Shown: in pieces, positions 1 through 9,090 of the stretch
Layout of the letters: every line of letters starts with the position of its first letter
How positions within the stretch are numbered: the stretch's first letter is position 1
NCBI GenBank assembly: GCA_016706365.1
Contig: JADJJU010000003.1
Span: forward strand, 124,001 to 188,000
Reading direction: 5' to 3'
Origin: Saprospiraceae bacterium
Lineage (GTDB): Bacteria > Bacteroidota > Bacteroidia > Chitinophagales > Saprospiraceae
Length of the DNA stretch: 64,000 nt
Notes under the pieces: generated by a model
Told to the model about the DNA's origin: nothing
Seen by the model: only the letters and a program-made list of their open reading frames with translations
Database searches by the model: none
Position numbers and translations under genes: made by a program

Positions 1-73
1 CAAAGCCGCTCAGGTTCTGGGAATTGATCGGAAAACCCTTTATAATAAACTGTCGAAATACGGTTTGAAATAA
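1..73 (+). CDS. C-terminal end of an NtrC-family (Fis-type HTH) response regulator, partial
   Basis: Only the last 23 codons are in the window, ending in TAA at 71-73. They read AAQVLGIDRKTLYNKLSKYG plus two residues, which is the recognition part of a Fis-type helix-turn-helix as found at the C-terminus of sigma-54-dependent activators. The receiver and AAA+ domains would lie upstream, outside the window. It converges with the hybrid histidine kinase that ends 26 bp away. The family is inferred from this short tail only, but the motif is very typical. Confidence 0.75.
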   Translation, partial: KAAQVLGIDRKTLYNKLSKYGLK

Positions 74-98
74 GTAAATTTCCAGCGCCGCTGGTTCT

Positions 99-2636
99 TT
101 ATTCTTTCGAACTCAAACTTTTCAATTCTTCCATTCTCTTTTCCAATTCTCCTTCAAGGATCTCACAATATTTTAGCAATTCTACTTTGTCAACCTTTGG
201 GATGAATTCCGATGAAGTTGATTGCATGCGGAAATTGTATTCAAACCTTCTTAGATTCTCGAATACTTCTCTATACCCAATTTGCCCTAATCTGGATGCC
301 AATTGATGCATAATTTCTGCAGCCACTGAAAGCAGAGAAGTGTTGTTTAACTGCTGTAAATCTTTTAAACTGTCAATAATGCAATCCATTATCAATGCAT
401 TCTTCAACTCTTCTTCCAGTCCATCGAGCATACTTCCGTTGAGATTATATTCGAAATCGGAAAACGCTTTATCTGGATTTAGAAAGAGATTGATAGCTTG
501 CATCAATTCGATTTCCTTAAACGGCTTGTATAAAACTGCATCAAATTGCAATGCAAGTTCCTCTCCTGATTCCTTATCAATTCGCTGAGCTGTCATAGCA
601 ATGATGGGTACATTTCCCATATTTTTCATTTTTTTACTTAATTCCGGCCCGCTCATAAGTGGCATTCTCATGTCCATCAAGACCACAGAAGGCGGATTTT
701 CTTTCAAAATTTGTATGGCATGATAAGGATCTGTTGTAGCAACATTCGGTATATTATGAGAATGGAGAATAGTAGTGCAAAGTTGAAGAATAAAAGGATC
801 ATCATCAATAATCAGTATAACAGGACTTGAGTTATTTAGAATAAAATCATGCGGAACTTCAGACTTGGAGGTATTATTCCATTCACTGAGTTTAAAGGTT
901 AATTGAAATGAGAATTCTGTTCCGGTTCCGGGACTGGATTTCAAATCAATTTTGCCATCCCATGCATCGATAATTGCCTTGACAATGCTCAGTCCCAAGC
1001 CCGTACCCTGAATGTTTGCTTTGATATCAGATTCGATTCTTTCAAATTCAATAAATATGGAATTAAGATCTTCCGCAGCAATCCCCGGACCACTATCTTT
1101 GATTTTGCAAAATAATGTACAATATGTTCCATTCGATTGTACAGAACTATGCACTGAAACACCTCCTTCTGATGTGAACTTTATAGCATTACCTACCAGA
1201 TTGAAAAGTATCTGCTGATATCTGAATTCATCTGAATCAACATATATTCCTTCCAGGGAGTCTGTAAAATGCTCCAGCAATATTCCCTTTGCTTCAGCTT
1301 GTGGTTGCAATATTTTGATCACATCCAAAGTGCTGGATTTAAGAGAAAACACCTGGTTTCGAAAGTTTAACTTTCCTGATATAATGCTGGAGTAATCCAA
1401 TAATTCATTGACAATATGCAATAGATAATTGGAAGAAGTGTGAATCACCTGCAAATCTGCTTTGTCCGGCACTTCCTGCTTCTGCATCTGCTCTGAATAC
1501 CCTATGATTGATTGGAGCGGAGTTCGAATTTCATGGCTTATGTTCGCTAAAAACTTTTCTTTTTGGCGGGATAATTCAAGTGTCTTCTCTTTTTCTTCAA
1601 TCAATTGTTGCCTGTACCTTGAGCCTCTTGCCAGATCCACTAGAATAAAATAAACTAGTAATCCTATTATCAAAAGGAATATTCCGAGAAGAAGCGTGGA
1701 CCTCAAAATTGAATTTCTTGCTATCGAAACACTTTCTGCAGTATTATCCTGAAGCTGTGAAACTGCAGTAGCTTCGAAGTGATGGAGAATTTGAAGAATC
1801 TCATTTGATAGAATGATGGTTGCATTCAGAAATGCCATTTCTTGTCTCAGCATTCTGGTATTCTGCTTTCTCTGATCTCTTGCCCGAGAAGAGCCTTCTT
1901 TTCTGATGATTTGTTGAATGGTATCCTTTTCTCCAATCGCAAGAGTATCCGTTTTAACAAGAATTTGCTCCTCCAAAGCCATTGATGGAGCCTGGGTAAT
2001 AGTATCGAACGTTACTTTCTTCTTTTTGCCAAACATTCTCTTGAAAAATCCGGGATTTTCCTCTTGGGTAATGATGATAGAATCAGCTGGTAAGATAGTC
2101 GTGGATATGGTTCTGCGCTCCGAATGAATAATTTGAGTATCCTGTTGTTCGGCTTTATCCACTATTAGTTTTGATATAGACTGGATGCGTTCATTTAGAT
2201 TTTTATTGTAAAAAAAATCTTTTCTTGCCCCAATAAATGCCTGATATAATTCCTCTCTTTGTTGAAGCAAAAACTTAATTTCTTTTATTTTTTGAAGCTG
2301 CAGGCTATCTGGTCGGGTGATATATTCAAGGCTGTCCAAAAGGTTGTTGAAGTCAGCAAAGTCTTTGTTCAAATCTTTCCGCAATGCTCCGGGCTGACTT
2401 ATGGCAAGTTGCCTTTGCCTTTGATCAATCACCGTAAAAGTCTCATAGACTTCCCTGGATAATTCCAGTCTTGAATCCGGAGTAGCAAACTTCTCTACTT
2501 TTTCCAGCATTTCCTGAAACACCAATTGATACCCTATGTATGAGACTCCTGCAAATACAAGAATCAACAAAAAAGCAACAATGATCTTGCCCCTTGCTGA
2601 TTTTAAATGCCGTCGTACTTGCTTGCTTTCGCTCAT
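99..2636 (-). CDS. Hybrid sensor histidine kinase with receiver and C-terminal Hpt-like domain
   Basis: 845-residue membrane sensor kinase. Visible order: transmembrane helix about 18-38, a long charged sensor region rich in predicted helix (40-310), second transmembrane helix about 312-334, HisKA dimerisation domain with the phospho-acceptor in ISHEIRTP (His368), HATPase_c domain with a GTGLGLSIV G-box, then a receiver domain (IIDDDPF acid pocket, LMDMRMP with the phospho-Asp). The last 90 residues are helical and contain IMHQLASRLGQIG, which looks like a histidine phosphotransfer (Hpt) site, so the protein may carry a complete internal phosphorelay. Tail-to-tail with an NtrC-type regulator, a possible partner. 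Ligand unknown. Confidence 0.88.
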   Translation of the reverse strand: MSESKQVRRHLKSARGKIIVAFLLILVFAGVSYIGYQLVFQEMLEKVEKFATPDSRLELSREVYETFTVIDQRQRQLAISQPGALRKDLNKDFADFNNLLDSLEYITRPDSLQLQKIKEIKFLLQQREELYQAFIGARKDFFYNKNLNERIQSISKLIVDKAEQQDTQIIHSERRTISTTILPADSIIITQEENPGFFKRMFGKKKKVTFDTITQAPSMALEEQILVKTDTLAIGEKDTIQQIIRKEGSSRARDQRKQNTRMLRQEMAFLNATIILSNEILQILHHFEATAVSQLQDNTAESVSIARNSILRSTLLLGIFLLIIGLLVYFILVDLARGSRYRQQLIEEKEKTLELSRQKEKFLANISHEIRTPLQSIIGYSEQMQKQEVPDKADLQVIHTSSNYLLHIVNELLDYSSIISGKLNFRNQVFSLKSSTLDVIKILQPQAEAKGILLEHFTDSLEGIYVDSDEFRYQQILFNLVGNAIKFTSEGGVSVHSSVQSNGTYCTLFCKIKDSGPGIAAEDLNSIFIEFERIESDIKANIQGTGLGLSIVKAIIDAWDGKIDLKSSPGTGTEFSFQLTFKLSEWNNTSKSEVPHDFILNNSSPVILIIDDDPFILQLCTTILHSHNIPNVATTDPYHAIQILKENPPSVVLMDMRMPLMSGPELSKKMKNMGNVPIIAMTAQRIDKESGEELALQFDAVLYKPFKEIELMQAINLFLNPDKAFSDFEYNLNGSMLDGLEEELKNALIMDCIIDSLKDLQQLNNTSLLSVAAEIMHQLASRLGQIGYREVFENLRRFEYNFRMQSTSSEFIPKVDKVELLKYCEILEGELEKRMEELKSLSSKE

Positions 2637-2884
2637 TTTTAAGTCATGTCTTGAAAAGTAACGGTATTAATCTGATTTAGGTACCATCGGAATTCTATTT
2701 GGAACATAAAGTGAATATATTTTTCTGGCATTATAAATGCCGTCAGGATGACTAAAATGGCTGTGAAACAGGCTATTTGTTTCAAGGTTGAGAAAAGGCA
2801 TTGCACCTCTATGATCACGCAATCAACGCCTTCAGGCTTCAACTTAAATTCGCATGTTTGCGACTTAGCGAATAAACAGACTGT

Positions 2885-4789
2885 TCAACTTGCATCCTTC
2901 AACAAAGGAATCTTAACAACAAAAGATTCATCCATCTCTGCCGCCCATACAGGTTTGTCTGTGAGCAATGCATATCTGTCAATAATATTTTGAAGGCCCA
3001 CCCCGGTGGAAATTACTGCCGAAGACCGGGGTTGGAGTCTGTTTGAAATGATCAGATTTTGTTCATCTTCAAGATAAACAGAAACGATAAGAGGCTCCTT
3101 TAATGACATTCTGTTATGTTTTACCGCGTTTTCAACCAGAAGTTGAAGTGTAAGGGGAGCTATTTTAAATTGGTCCAGAATATCTTCAGGGAGAGTAATC
3201 TGCAGATCAAATTTATTTTCAAATCGAATTTTGAGTAAAAATGCATATGACTGAATGAAAGTAAGTTCAGTTCTCAATGTAACAAGAGATTGTTCCTTTT
3301 GCTCCAGAATATATCTGTAGGATCTCGACAATTGATCAATAAATTTTTCTGAAAGTTCCGGATCTACATGAACAAGGGAAGACAGAATGCTTAGACTATT
3401 GAATAGAAAGTGGGGATTTACCTGAGTTTTGAGTAGCGCAATTTCATTGATAAGTTGCTGCTTGGACATTGCATCTGATTGCAGCTGCAATTCCTGGGAT
3501 CGTCTTTTGAAATATAACATCCTAACCCAAACTGAAAGTGCCAATATAAAAATTCCCAAGACTGCAGCTAAAAGCAGTACAGCTGTCCTGTCTTTGCGAT
3601 GGAGCTCTTTTTGATGTTGTAACTGAATAGAAAAGTTTTGGTGCTGTAAGGCCAAACTATCAGCTGTTGCCTGTCTGGCTATTTCCATTTGTTTCAGCTT
3701 TTCAGCTGTTTCACTTTGTCTCAGACTGTCCTTAAACTCAGTATACTTTTCAAGGTAAGTTAGAGATTTTAAGTAGTTGCCCGCGTTTTTATGTGCCTGG
3801 TAAAGACAATCACAAGCATCAAGTTGTCTCAGATTCAAGGTGCCAAGTGTATTACCGATTGAAAGCGCTTGTTCACACATTTCAATGGCCTGAGTGTTTT
3901 TGCCCTGAGCAATGTATATACCACCAATACCATAATAAGCATCTGCGATACTTTCCTGATCACCGATCTGTTTGAATAGGGCCATTACTTCTGCAAAATC
4001 TTTCAAAGCCTCATCATACCTTTTTAGATCCTTGTAAGCCATAGCCCTGTTGAACAAACAGGTAGCAATTCCAAATGTGTTGCCTACTTTTTGTTGAATA
4101 AGTAAAGACTTATCCAGGTAAATCAATGCATTTTCCAAATCATCTTCATTTAAATATATGGCAGCCTGATTTGCATAAACCACTGATAATCCCTCCTCGT
4201 TGTTTATCTTTTGATACACTTGTAGTGCTTTATCCAAATACTCCAATGCCTTTGCATTTCCATCGGGCATGGCGAAATATATAGTAGCAATACTCACATA
4301 TGAATCAGCCAGTTTTTTCTCATTACCAATTTTTTCTGCCAAAACCATGGATTGTGTAATGCAGTCAATCGCTTTTGGATAATTTGTTTGTAAACGGTAG
4401 ACATCTCCCATATTTCGGTACACTGTGCTCAATTCATCCATATTCCCAATTCGTTCCATCATGGATTTGCTATGAGAGTAATACTTCAGTGCTTCATCAA
4501 AGTGACTGAGAAAACGACTGGCCATCCCTAATCCATTCAGTGCTCTGCCTTCCCACACCGGGTAGGATTTTTGCCTGGCAAAATCAAATAAAATCTGCGA
4601 ATAGAATTTTGCAGAATCGGGTTCATTTCGCGCCATATTGAGTGATAACCTGTACAAAGCTTCCATGCGCACAGTGTCTTCTACATTTTTATCAAGCCAG
4701 GTCGCCATCAGGCTGTCCTTGTTGATTTGTGCAAGCAGCAATGGGCATGTTATGCACATTAAAACCAGCAGGATTATAAATCTATTCAT
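2885..4789 (-). CDS. TPR-containing LytS/YpdA-type sensor histidine kinase
   Basis: Signal peptide or N-terminal helix (MNRFIILLVLMCITCPLLLA), then about eight tetratricopeptide repeats (roughly residues 30-370, with repeated A..Y..ALKYY-type units), a transmembrane helix (LLLAAVLGIFILALSVW), and a His_kinase (PF06580-type) domain with the NPHFLFNSLSILS phospho-acceptor motif followed by a HATPase lobe (LLVENAVKHN N-box). The ATG at 4789 is preferred because it directly precedes the signal sequence; an in-frame ATG at 4855 would overlap the upstream regulator by 16 bp and add a hydrophilic leader. It forms an operon with the LytTR regulator upstream and very likely phosphorylates it. This architecture is common in Bacteroidota. 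Confidence 0.88.
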   Translation of the reverse strand: MNRFIILLVLMCITCPLLLAQINKDSLMATWLDKNVEDTVRMEALYRLSLNMARNEPDSAKFYSQILFDFARQKSYPVWEGRALNGLGMASRFLSHFDEALKYYSHSKSMMERIGNMDELSTVYRNMGDVYRLQTNYPKAIDCITQSMVLAEKIGNEKKLADSYVSIATIYFAMPDGNAKALEYLDKALQVYQKINNEEGLSVVYANQAAIYLNEDDLENALIYLDKSLLIQQKVGNTFGIATCLFNRAMAYKDLKRYDEALKDFAEVMALFKQIGDQESIADAYYGIGGIYIAQGKNTQAIEMCEQALSIGNTLGTLNLRQLDACDCLYQAHKNAGNYLKSLTYLEKYTEFKDSLRQSETAEKLKQMEIARQATADSLALQHQNFSIQLQHQKELHRKDRTAVLLLAAVLGIFILALSVWVRMLYFKRRSQELQLQSDAMSKQQLINEIALLKTQVNPHFLFNSLSILSSLVHVDPELSEKFIDQLSRSYRYILEQKEQSLVTLRTELTFIQSYAFLLKIRFENKFDLQITLPEDILDQFKIAPLTLQLLVENAVKHNRMSLKEPLIVSVYLEDEQNLIISNRLQPRSSAVISTGVGLQNIIDRYALLTDKPVWAAEMDESFVVKIPLLKDAS

Positions 4790-4839
4790 TCCTTCAGATC
4801 CGCTTTGATACGGCATTTTATGCTTACAAACATTATTAA

Positions 4840-5595
4840 CTATTTTCCCAGCCATTCCTTGAAATCAGTCATTCTATCCCCACTGACGAAAACCTCCAGC
4901 TTAGCTTTTGGATTGAGATCGAGTTTCAACTTGCCCTTATAGTGGGTATAGACAGTTTGAATTGAATCAAAGCTAAGTAGAAATTGTCTGTTGATCCTGT
5001 AGAATCTTTTAGGGTCGATTATCTTACTGAGCTTATCCAGACTAAAATCAATAGGGAGATTTTGACCTTCTTTAGTAACCATAAAAGTTATTTTATCATC
5101 CGCATAAAAATAGGCAATCTGACTAGTCTCAATGCTCTTGATTTTTGTCCCCACTGTAATCATAAAACGGGATTTGTATTCTGGCTCCCTTTGTCCGATA
5201 TATTGAAGAAGTGTATCAATATCCGGTTTCATGAGTTGTGATTTCAGAGATTTAAATTTATCAATAGCTGCAGTAAGTTCTTCATAATTGATAGGTTTAA
5301 GCAGGTAATCTATACTGTTGACTTTGAAAGCTTTGACCATATACTCATCATAAGCTGTAGTAAATATTACAGGAGACTTGAGTGGCAGCTTTTCAAATAT
5401 TTTGAAACATAAATCATCTTCAAGGTGAATGTCCATAAAAACAAGATCAGGAGGATCATTTTTTTGAAGCCAGTTAATAGATTCTTCCACGGATGGTAGA
5501 ATAGCTAAAATATGCATATTTGGATCATACCTGTTTAGCATTCCCTCCAATCTTTGTGCAGTCAGCGCTTCATCTTCTATGATGATGGTATTCAT
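4840..5595 (-). CDS. LytTR-family response regulator
   Basis: 251 residues. N-terminal receiver domain with acid pocket IIIEDEA, phospho-acceptor Asp55 in LVFMDIH and the conserved TTAYDEYMVKAF and LLKPIN (Lys) positions; C-terminal LytTR DNA-binding domain (about 145-250) with FYRINRQFLLSFDSI and the HYKGKLKLDL strand. Cognate of the TPR-LytS kinase immediately downstream on the same strand. Targets cannot be read from the window; LytTR proteins bind direct repeats upstream of promoters. The upstream gap to 5860 shows no clear pair of such repeats. Confidence 0.9.
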   Translation of the reverse strand: MNTIIIEDEALTAQRLEGMLNRYDPNMHILAILPSVEESINWLQKNDPPDLVFMDIHLEDDLCFKIFEKLPLKSPVIFTTAYDEYMVKAFKVNSIDYLLKPINYEELTAAIDKFKSLKSQLMKPDIDTLLQYIGQREPEYKSRFMITVGTKIKSIETSQIAYFYADDKITFMVTKEGQNLPIDFSLDKLSKIIDPKRFYRINRQFLLSFDSIQTVYTHYKGKLKLDLNPKAKLEVFVSGDRMTDFKEWLGK

Positions 5596-5859
5596 ACATT
5601 TGTTTTTAGATGCTTAAAATTAATCTCTCATGATGAATATAGTATGGGTTTTTATGACGAATGACAATTTATCAGGGTGGAAATCCATATTTTAATGGTT
5701 GAGTGGAATTCTAATTATACATTATTCGATCAAATTCATACGGTAGTACCGGTGTTTCAAAGTTCTGTCTAATTTCAGTATTTTAAAGGCCTATAGTTAT
5801 GGTTATTCAAGGTCTTTCAGCTAGATTTATCCTTGTCAACCAGTCTAAACTATTTTTTT

Positions 5860-6484
5860 ATGACAGACAGAAATTATCTCAATTCCCTAAGGATACCAAC
5901 TACCCATGAGCCTCTGAGAATCTTAATGAGTGCTTGTCTCACAGGCATTATGTGTGGTTACGACGGTTCTGCATACGGTACTTATTCTTCTGTATTTAAA
6001 ATATTAGATTCTGACAAAATTAGTTTGGTAAAAATTTTGCCCTGAAGATTATTCATTTGGAACACCGAGAGAGATGTGCGATATTCATGGTGGTCACGGT
6101 TTGGATGTACTGGAAGGGAGGGCCAGAGTCTTGACAGAGTCGGGTAAAGATTGGACAGAAGGAATGATTAGGGCTTCCGAGAAAATGCTTCAGATTGCTT
6201 TGGATCAAAAGGTTGAACTGGCAATAATGATGGATGTAAGTGCGGCTTGTGGTTCACAGGTGGTATATTCCGGCAATAGATTCGCCGAACATAAAGTACA
6301 TCAAATCGGAGCAGGAGTATGTGGAGCACAATTGATGAGAAATGGAATAAAAGTGATCTCTCAAAGGGACTTCGCTTCACTTGAAATAGTAAACTCTAAA
6401 CTTGATCCTGAGTATATTATCAACAATGATGCTTTGGATCATCATGAAAATGCATGGTACATAGATTATTTTAAAATAACGTAA
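5860..6484 (+). CDS. DUF523 family protein, reading frame broken by +1 frameshift
   Basis: N-terminal part reads RILMSACLTGIMCGYDGSAYG and the second part CPEDYSFGTPREMCDIHGG and later MMDVSAACGSQVVYSG, together the conserved Cys-rich pattern of DUF523 (YbbK-like) proteins of unknown function. The first frame runs into TGA at 6043-6045, while the second frame takes over at TGC 6038. One extra T in the TTTT run at 6035-6038 explains the break exactly: removing it gives LVKICPEDYSFG. Start ATG 5860 is preferred to a TTG at 5833. Preserved sequence on both sides suggests a sequencing error or a very recent mutation. Biochemical role unknown. Confidence 0.75.
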
Positions 6485-6815
6485 CTGCCGGAGATGATCC
6501 AATTCCGGAATCTAAAAAGATTAGATCCTGCAAATTCTGCCTTATGAAATTATAAATGATCTGTGAAATTCACATTATATTCTTTCAATTACTTGCATTA
6601 TGTTTACAATATGTCTGCGAGCAATGGAAATGGAATAGGTTCTCATCGGTGGCAACATAAGGCAGCAATCTGCTGTTTGCCATTCTTGAATCACCCAATA
6701 CCTTCACGGCTTTTTGGCAGACAATGAATATTGGTTTGGGCAGGGATTCCAATTAAATCTTTCCTGAAAACAGAAGATCACAGGCGGGTGATTCTTCAAA
6801 ATATAGCGATAATCA
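6485..6815. other. Intergenic region, 331 bp, no gene seen
   Basis: AT-rich spacer between the DUF523 gene and the HAD hydrolase gene. I see no open frame with coding character, no RNA gene and no strong hairpin followed by a T run. It presumably carries the promoter of the HAD/acetyltransferase pair, but no convincing -33/-7 pair could be picked. Confidence 0.5.
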
Positions 6816-7505
6816 ATGAAAAATTTACAAGTAATAGCATTTGATGCAGATGACACTTTGTGGGTAAATGAGCCATATTTTCAGGAAGTTGAAGAGCAGT
6901 TTTGTTCCTTACTCGAGGAATATTTACCCCGGCATAATGCATCAAAAGAACTTTTCAAAACAGAAATTGATAACTTGCCACTTTATGGTTATGGAATCAA
7001 AGCATACATTTTGTCCATGATTGAAACGATTCTTCGGGTCACAAATAATACAGCTCCTCCGGCTATGATTTCCAGAGCGATAGAGTATGGTAAGAGTATG
7101 TTACAGAAGGATGTAGAAGTAATGGAAGGGGTAGAGGATGTATTGAAAAATCTCCAGGGGAAATATCGCCTGGTTGTCGCCACTAAAGGGGACCTGCTGG
7201 ATCAGGAAAGGAAGTTAAGCAAATCCGGATTACAGGAATATTTTCACCATATTGAGATCATGACAGACAAACAGGAAAAAGATTATCTCAAGTTAATCCG
7301 TCACCTCGACTGCCCGCCGGATCAATTTTTAATGATGGGAAATTCTCTCAAATCTGATGTATTGCCTGTTCTTGGAGTAGGAGGATATGCTATACATATA
7401 CCATTTCATACAACCTGGGCACATGAGCACATAGATCATCAGATCGAGCATTCTCATTTTCTCAAGATCAATAGTATAAATGACATTATAGAAATTTTAG
7501 CATGA
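6816..7505 (+). CDS. HAD-superfamily hydrolase (phosphatase-like)
   Basis: 229 residues with the four HAD motifs: motif I VIAFDADDTLW with nucleophile and acid/base Asp, a helical cap domain (about 20-110), motif II VVATKGD (Thr), a Lys in the KQEKDYLK segment, and motif IV MMGNSLKSDV for Mg2+ binding. Size and cap resemble phosphoglycolate-phosphatase/5'-nucleotidase-like members; substrate cannot be assigned. The stop overlaps the ATG of the acetyltransferase gene by 4 bp (ATGA), indicating translational coupling. Confidence 0.85.
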   Translation: MKNLQVIAFDADDTLWVNEPYFQEVEEQFCSLLEEYLPRHNASKELFKTEIDNLPLYGYGIKAYILSMIETILRVTNNTAPPAMISRAIEYGKSMLQKDVEVMEGVEDVLKNLQGKYRLVVATKGDLLDQERKLSKSGLQEYFHHIEIMTDKQEKDYLKLIRHLDCPPDQFLMMGNSLKSDVLPVLGVGGYAIHIPFHTTWAHEHIDHQIEHSHFLKINSINDIIEILA

Positions 7506-8137
7506 GCAAAAGTCAATTAATCGATCACGATTCCTGGAATAGAAGGGAACATTTTGATTTCTTCAGTAAATTTGAGGAGCCATTTTTTGGCATCACTTCC
7601 GAATTGAATTGCACTGTTGCTTACCAATATTGTAAGTCAAAGCAAATTTCATTTTTCCTGTATTATTTGTATCAGGCTTTATCAGCAGCTCAGGAAATAG
7701 AAAATTTCCGATACAGAATTTTAGATGGTAAAGTCTATCTGTTTGAGCAAATCAATGCCTCACCTACAATCATGCGCCAGGATGGCACTTTTGGTTTTTC
7801 TTATATGGACTATTCTCAGGATTTCGAAACCTTTTATGCGAATGCAATCCTTGTGAGAGATGCTGTGCAGGCAGGCACCGGCTTAATTCCTGCTGTTTCA
7901 GGTGAGAATGTTATACATTTCTCAACACTTCCATGGATCAGATTTACATCAGTTTCACATGCAAGAAGCTTTTCATTTCCTGATTCTGCACCTAAGGTCA
8001 CATTTGGAAAACTTACAACTATTGAAGATCAGAAATTAATTCCTGTTGCTGTACATGCGCATCATGGTTTGATTGACGGATATCATATTGGCCTGTATTT
8101 CGATGCTTTGCAGGAACGCCTGAATCGTAATTATTGA
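7502..8137 (+). CDS. CatA-like O-acetyltransferase (chloramphenicol acetyltransferase family)
   Basis: 211 residues, close to the 210-220 of classical CAT enzymes. The C-terminal catalytic signature is intact (AVHAHHGLIDGYHIG, i.e. HHxxxDG with catalytic His), as is the N-terminal block (WNRREHFDFFSKFEEPFFGI). The family transfers acetyl from acetyl-CoA to a hydroxyl group and is trimeric. Chromosomal Bacteroidota members like this are widespread and need not confer chloramphenicol resistance. It is coupled to the upstream HAD gene by a 4-bp overlap; the shared pathway is unknown. Confidence 0.85.
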   Translation: MSKSQLIDHDSWNRREHFDFFSKFEEPFFGITSELNCTVAYQYCKSKQISFFLYYLYQALSAAQEIENFRYRILDGKVYLFEQINASPTIMRQDGTFGFSYMDYSQDFETFYANAILVRDAVQAGTGLIPAVSGENVIHFSTLPWIRFTSVSHARSFSFPDSAPKVTFGKLTTIEDQKLIPVAVHAHHGLIDGYHIGLYFDALQERLNRNY

Positions 8138-8152
8138 TTCCAGATCATTTTT

Positions 8153-8491
8153 CTACAGATTTTCTCTTAATTTTTTAGGCAGTTTTGCCTTAATAAGCTC
8201 ATAAGACTGCCCAATAGCTTTCTTGATTTCACCTGGATCCTCAGATTGTAAATCAGATAATTGTATCCATTTGGCTCTAGCCAGATAAGGAGCAGGGTTT
8301 ACCCCATCTCTGGAAATCCATTTTTCAAAATCCTCATCAGGAACTTTGAATGTTACATTAAGCTCACCCTTTAGATTCACTACACAAAACATTTTCTCTG
8401 CTATCAAAAAGCAAAGATCATTTTCCCATTTGATGTCCTCTCTGACTCCGGGTAGCGCCAGGCAAATATTCCTGATATCTTCAATATCCAT
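8153..8491 (-). CDS. MmcQ/YjbR family protein
   Basis: 112 residues covering the full YjbR fold: MDIEDIRNICLALPGV, KWENDLCFLIAEKMFCVV, VPDEDFEKWISRDGV, PAPYLARAKWIQL and the C-terminal helix with SYELIKAKLPKKLR. YjbR-type proteins have a CyaY-like double-wing fold and are often called DNA-binding, with no firmly known role. ATG at 8491 is preferred; a GTG immediately before it would add one residue. Convergent with the CatA-like gene, 15 bp apart. Confidence 0.85.
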   Translation of the reverse strand: MDIEDIRNICLALPGVREDIKWENDLCFLIAEKMFCVVNLKGELNVTFKVPDEDFEKWISRDGVNPAPYLARAKWIQLSDLQSEDPGEIKKAIGQSYELIKAKLPKKLRENL

Positions 8492-9084
8492 CACTGTTTT
8501 GTTACGAAGTTACTCAAAGTGTGTTATTATGTGGTGATGTTTTTCATTGCTTCGCAAAGAAAATGTGATGTTTTTTCATGGGACAAGCTATGAAAAAGTG
8601 ATGTCTTTCTGTATTCTTCAGCTTCGCTTTGAAAACAGAAAGGTGATGAGCTGAGGCAAAAACAGGTAGTCAACTTCTTCCCGGCTGTATTCCGTGTACA
8701 CTCGCCTCACACCATCTTCTGAATCATTAGCCAACTTTTTTCTTTGCGTCAGGAGACGCCATACTGTGGTGAGTGTGAGTTGTGAGTGTGAGTTTTTAAT
8801 CCGGGTCGGAGACCCGGACCATCAACTAGTAATTAAGGGGCATTTGAGTTAAAACCAGCAACTTCTTCCTGGCTGTTCCCACACAACGCTAAGCACCCAA
8901 ACAGGCTGTTGAGCCAGAGGCCAGAGGCCAGAAGCGGCGAGGGTAATCATAACCACTGCAGTTCCCACACTCACACCACCCCCCTCATTTTTCATATATG
9001 ATTAATTTCTATTTTTAATGCCATAATGATCTATTCGTTTGAAACTTATTGTATTTTCGCCGCATAAAAACCCCCAGGTCGATT
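8492..9084. other. Intergenic region, 0.6 kb, with several short hairpins and repeats; no gene seen
   Basis: No coding-like frame. It contains inverted repeats TTTTTCAT...ATGAAAAA (about 8571-8596), CTTTCTGT...ACAGAAAG (about 8604-8642) and CCGGGTCggaGACCCGG (about 8801-8817), a tandem TGAGTGTGAGT duplication just before the last hairpin (8769-8792), and two imperfect copies of AACTTCTTCCYGGCTGT (about 8670 and 8860). Its 3' end holds the metG promoter. Confidence 0.55.
9052..9059 (+). promoter_or_regulatory. Putative Bacteroidota -7 box of metG-lnt
   Basis: TATTTTCG resembles the Bacteroidota -7 consensus TAnnTTTG and lies 39 bp before the probable metG start. A TTTG is present at 9038-9041 but too close to be a proper -33 element. 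Assigned on the -7 box and position only. Confidence 0.3.
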
Positions 9085-9090
9085 ATGTTG

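Noticed and set aside
2639..2842. Open frame of 67 codons upstream of the hybrid kinase
   Set aside because: Starts with TTG, has no recognised motif and simply fills the divergent spacer; composition gives no support.
7502..8137. Acquired chloramphenicol-resistance gene
   Set aside because: Family assignment is sound, but there is no mobile element nearby and composition matches the neighbours; resistance cannot be claimed.
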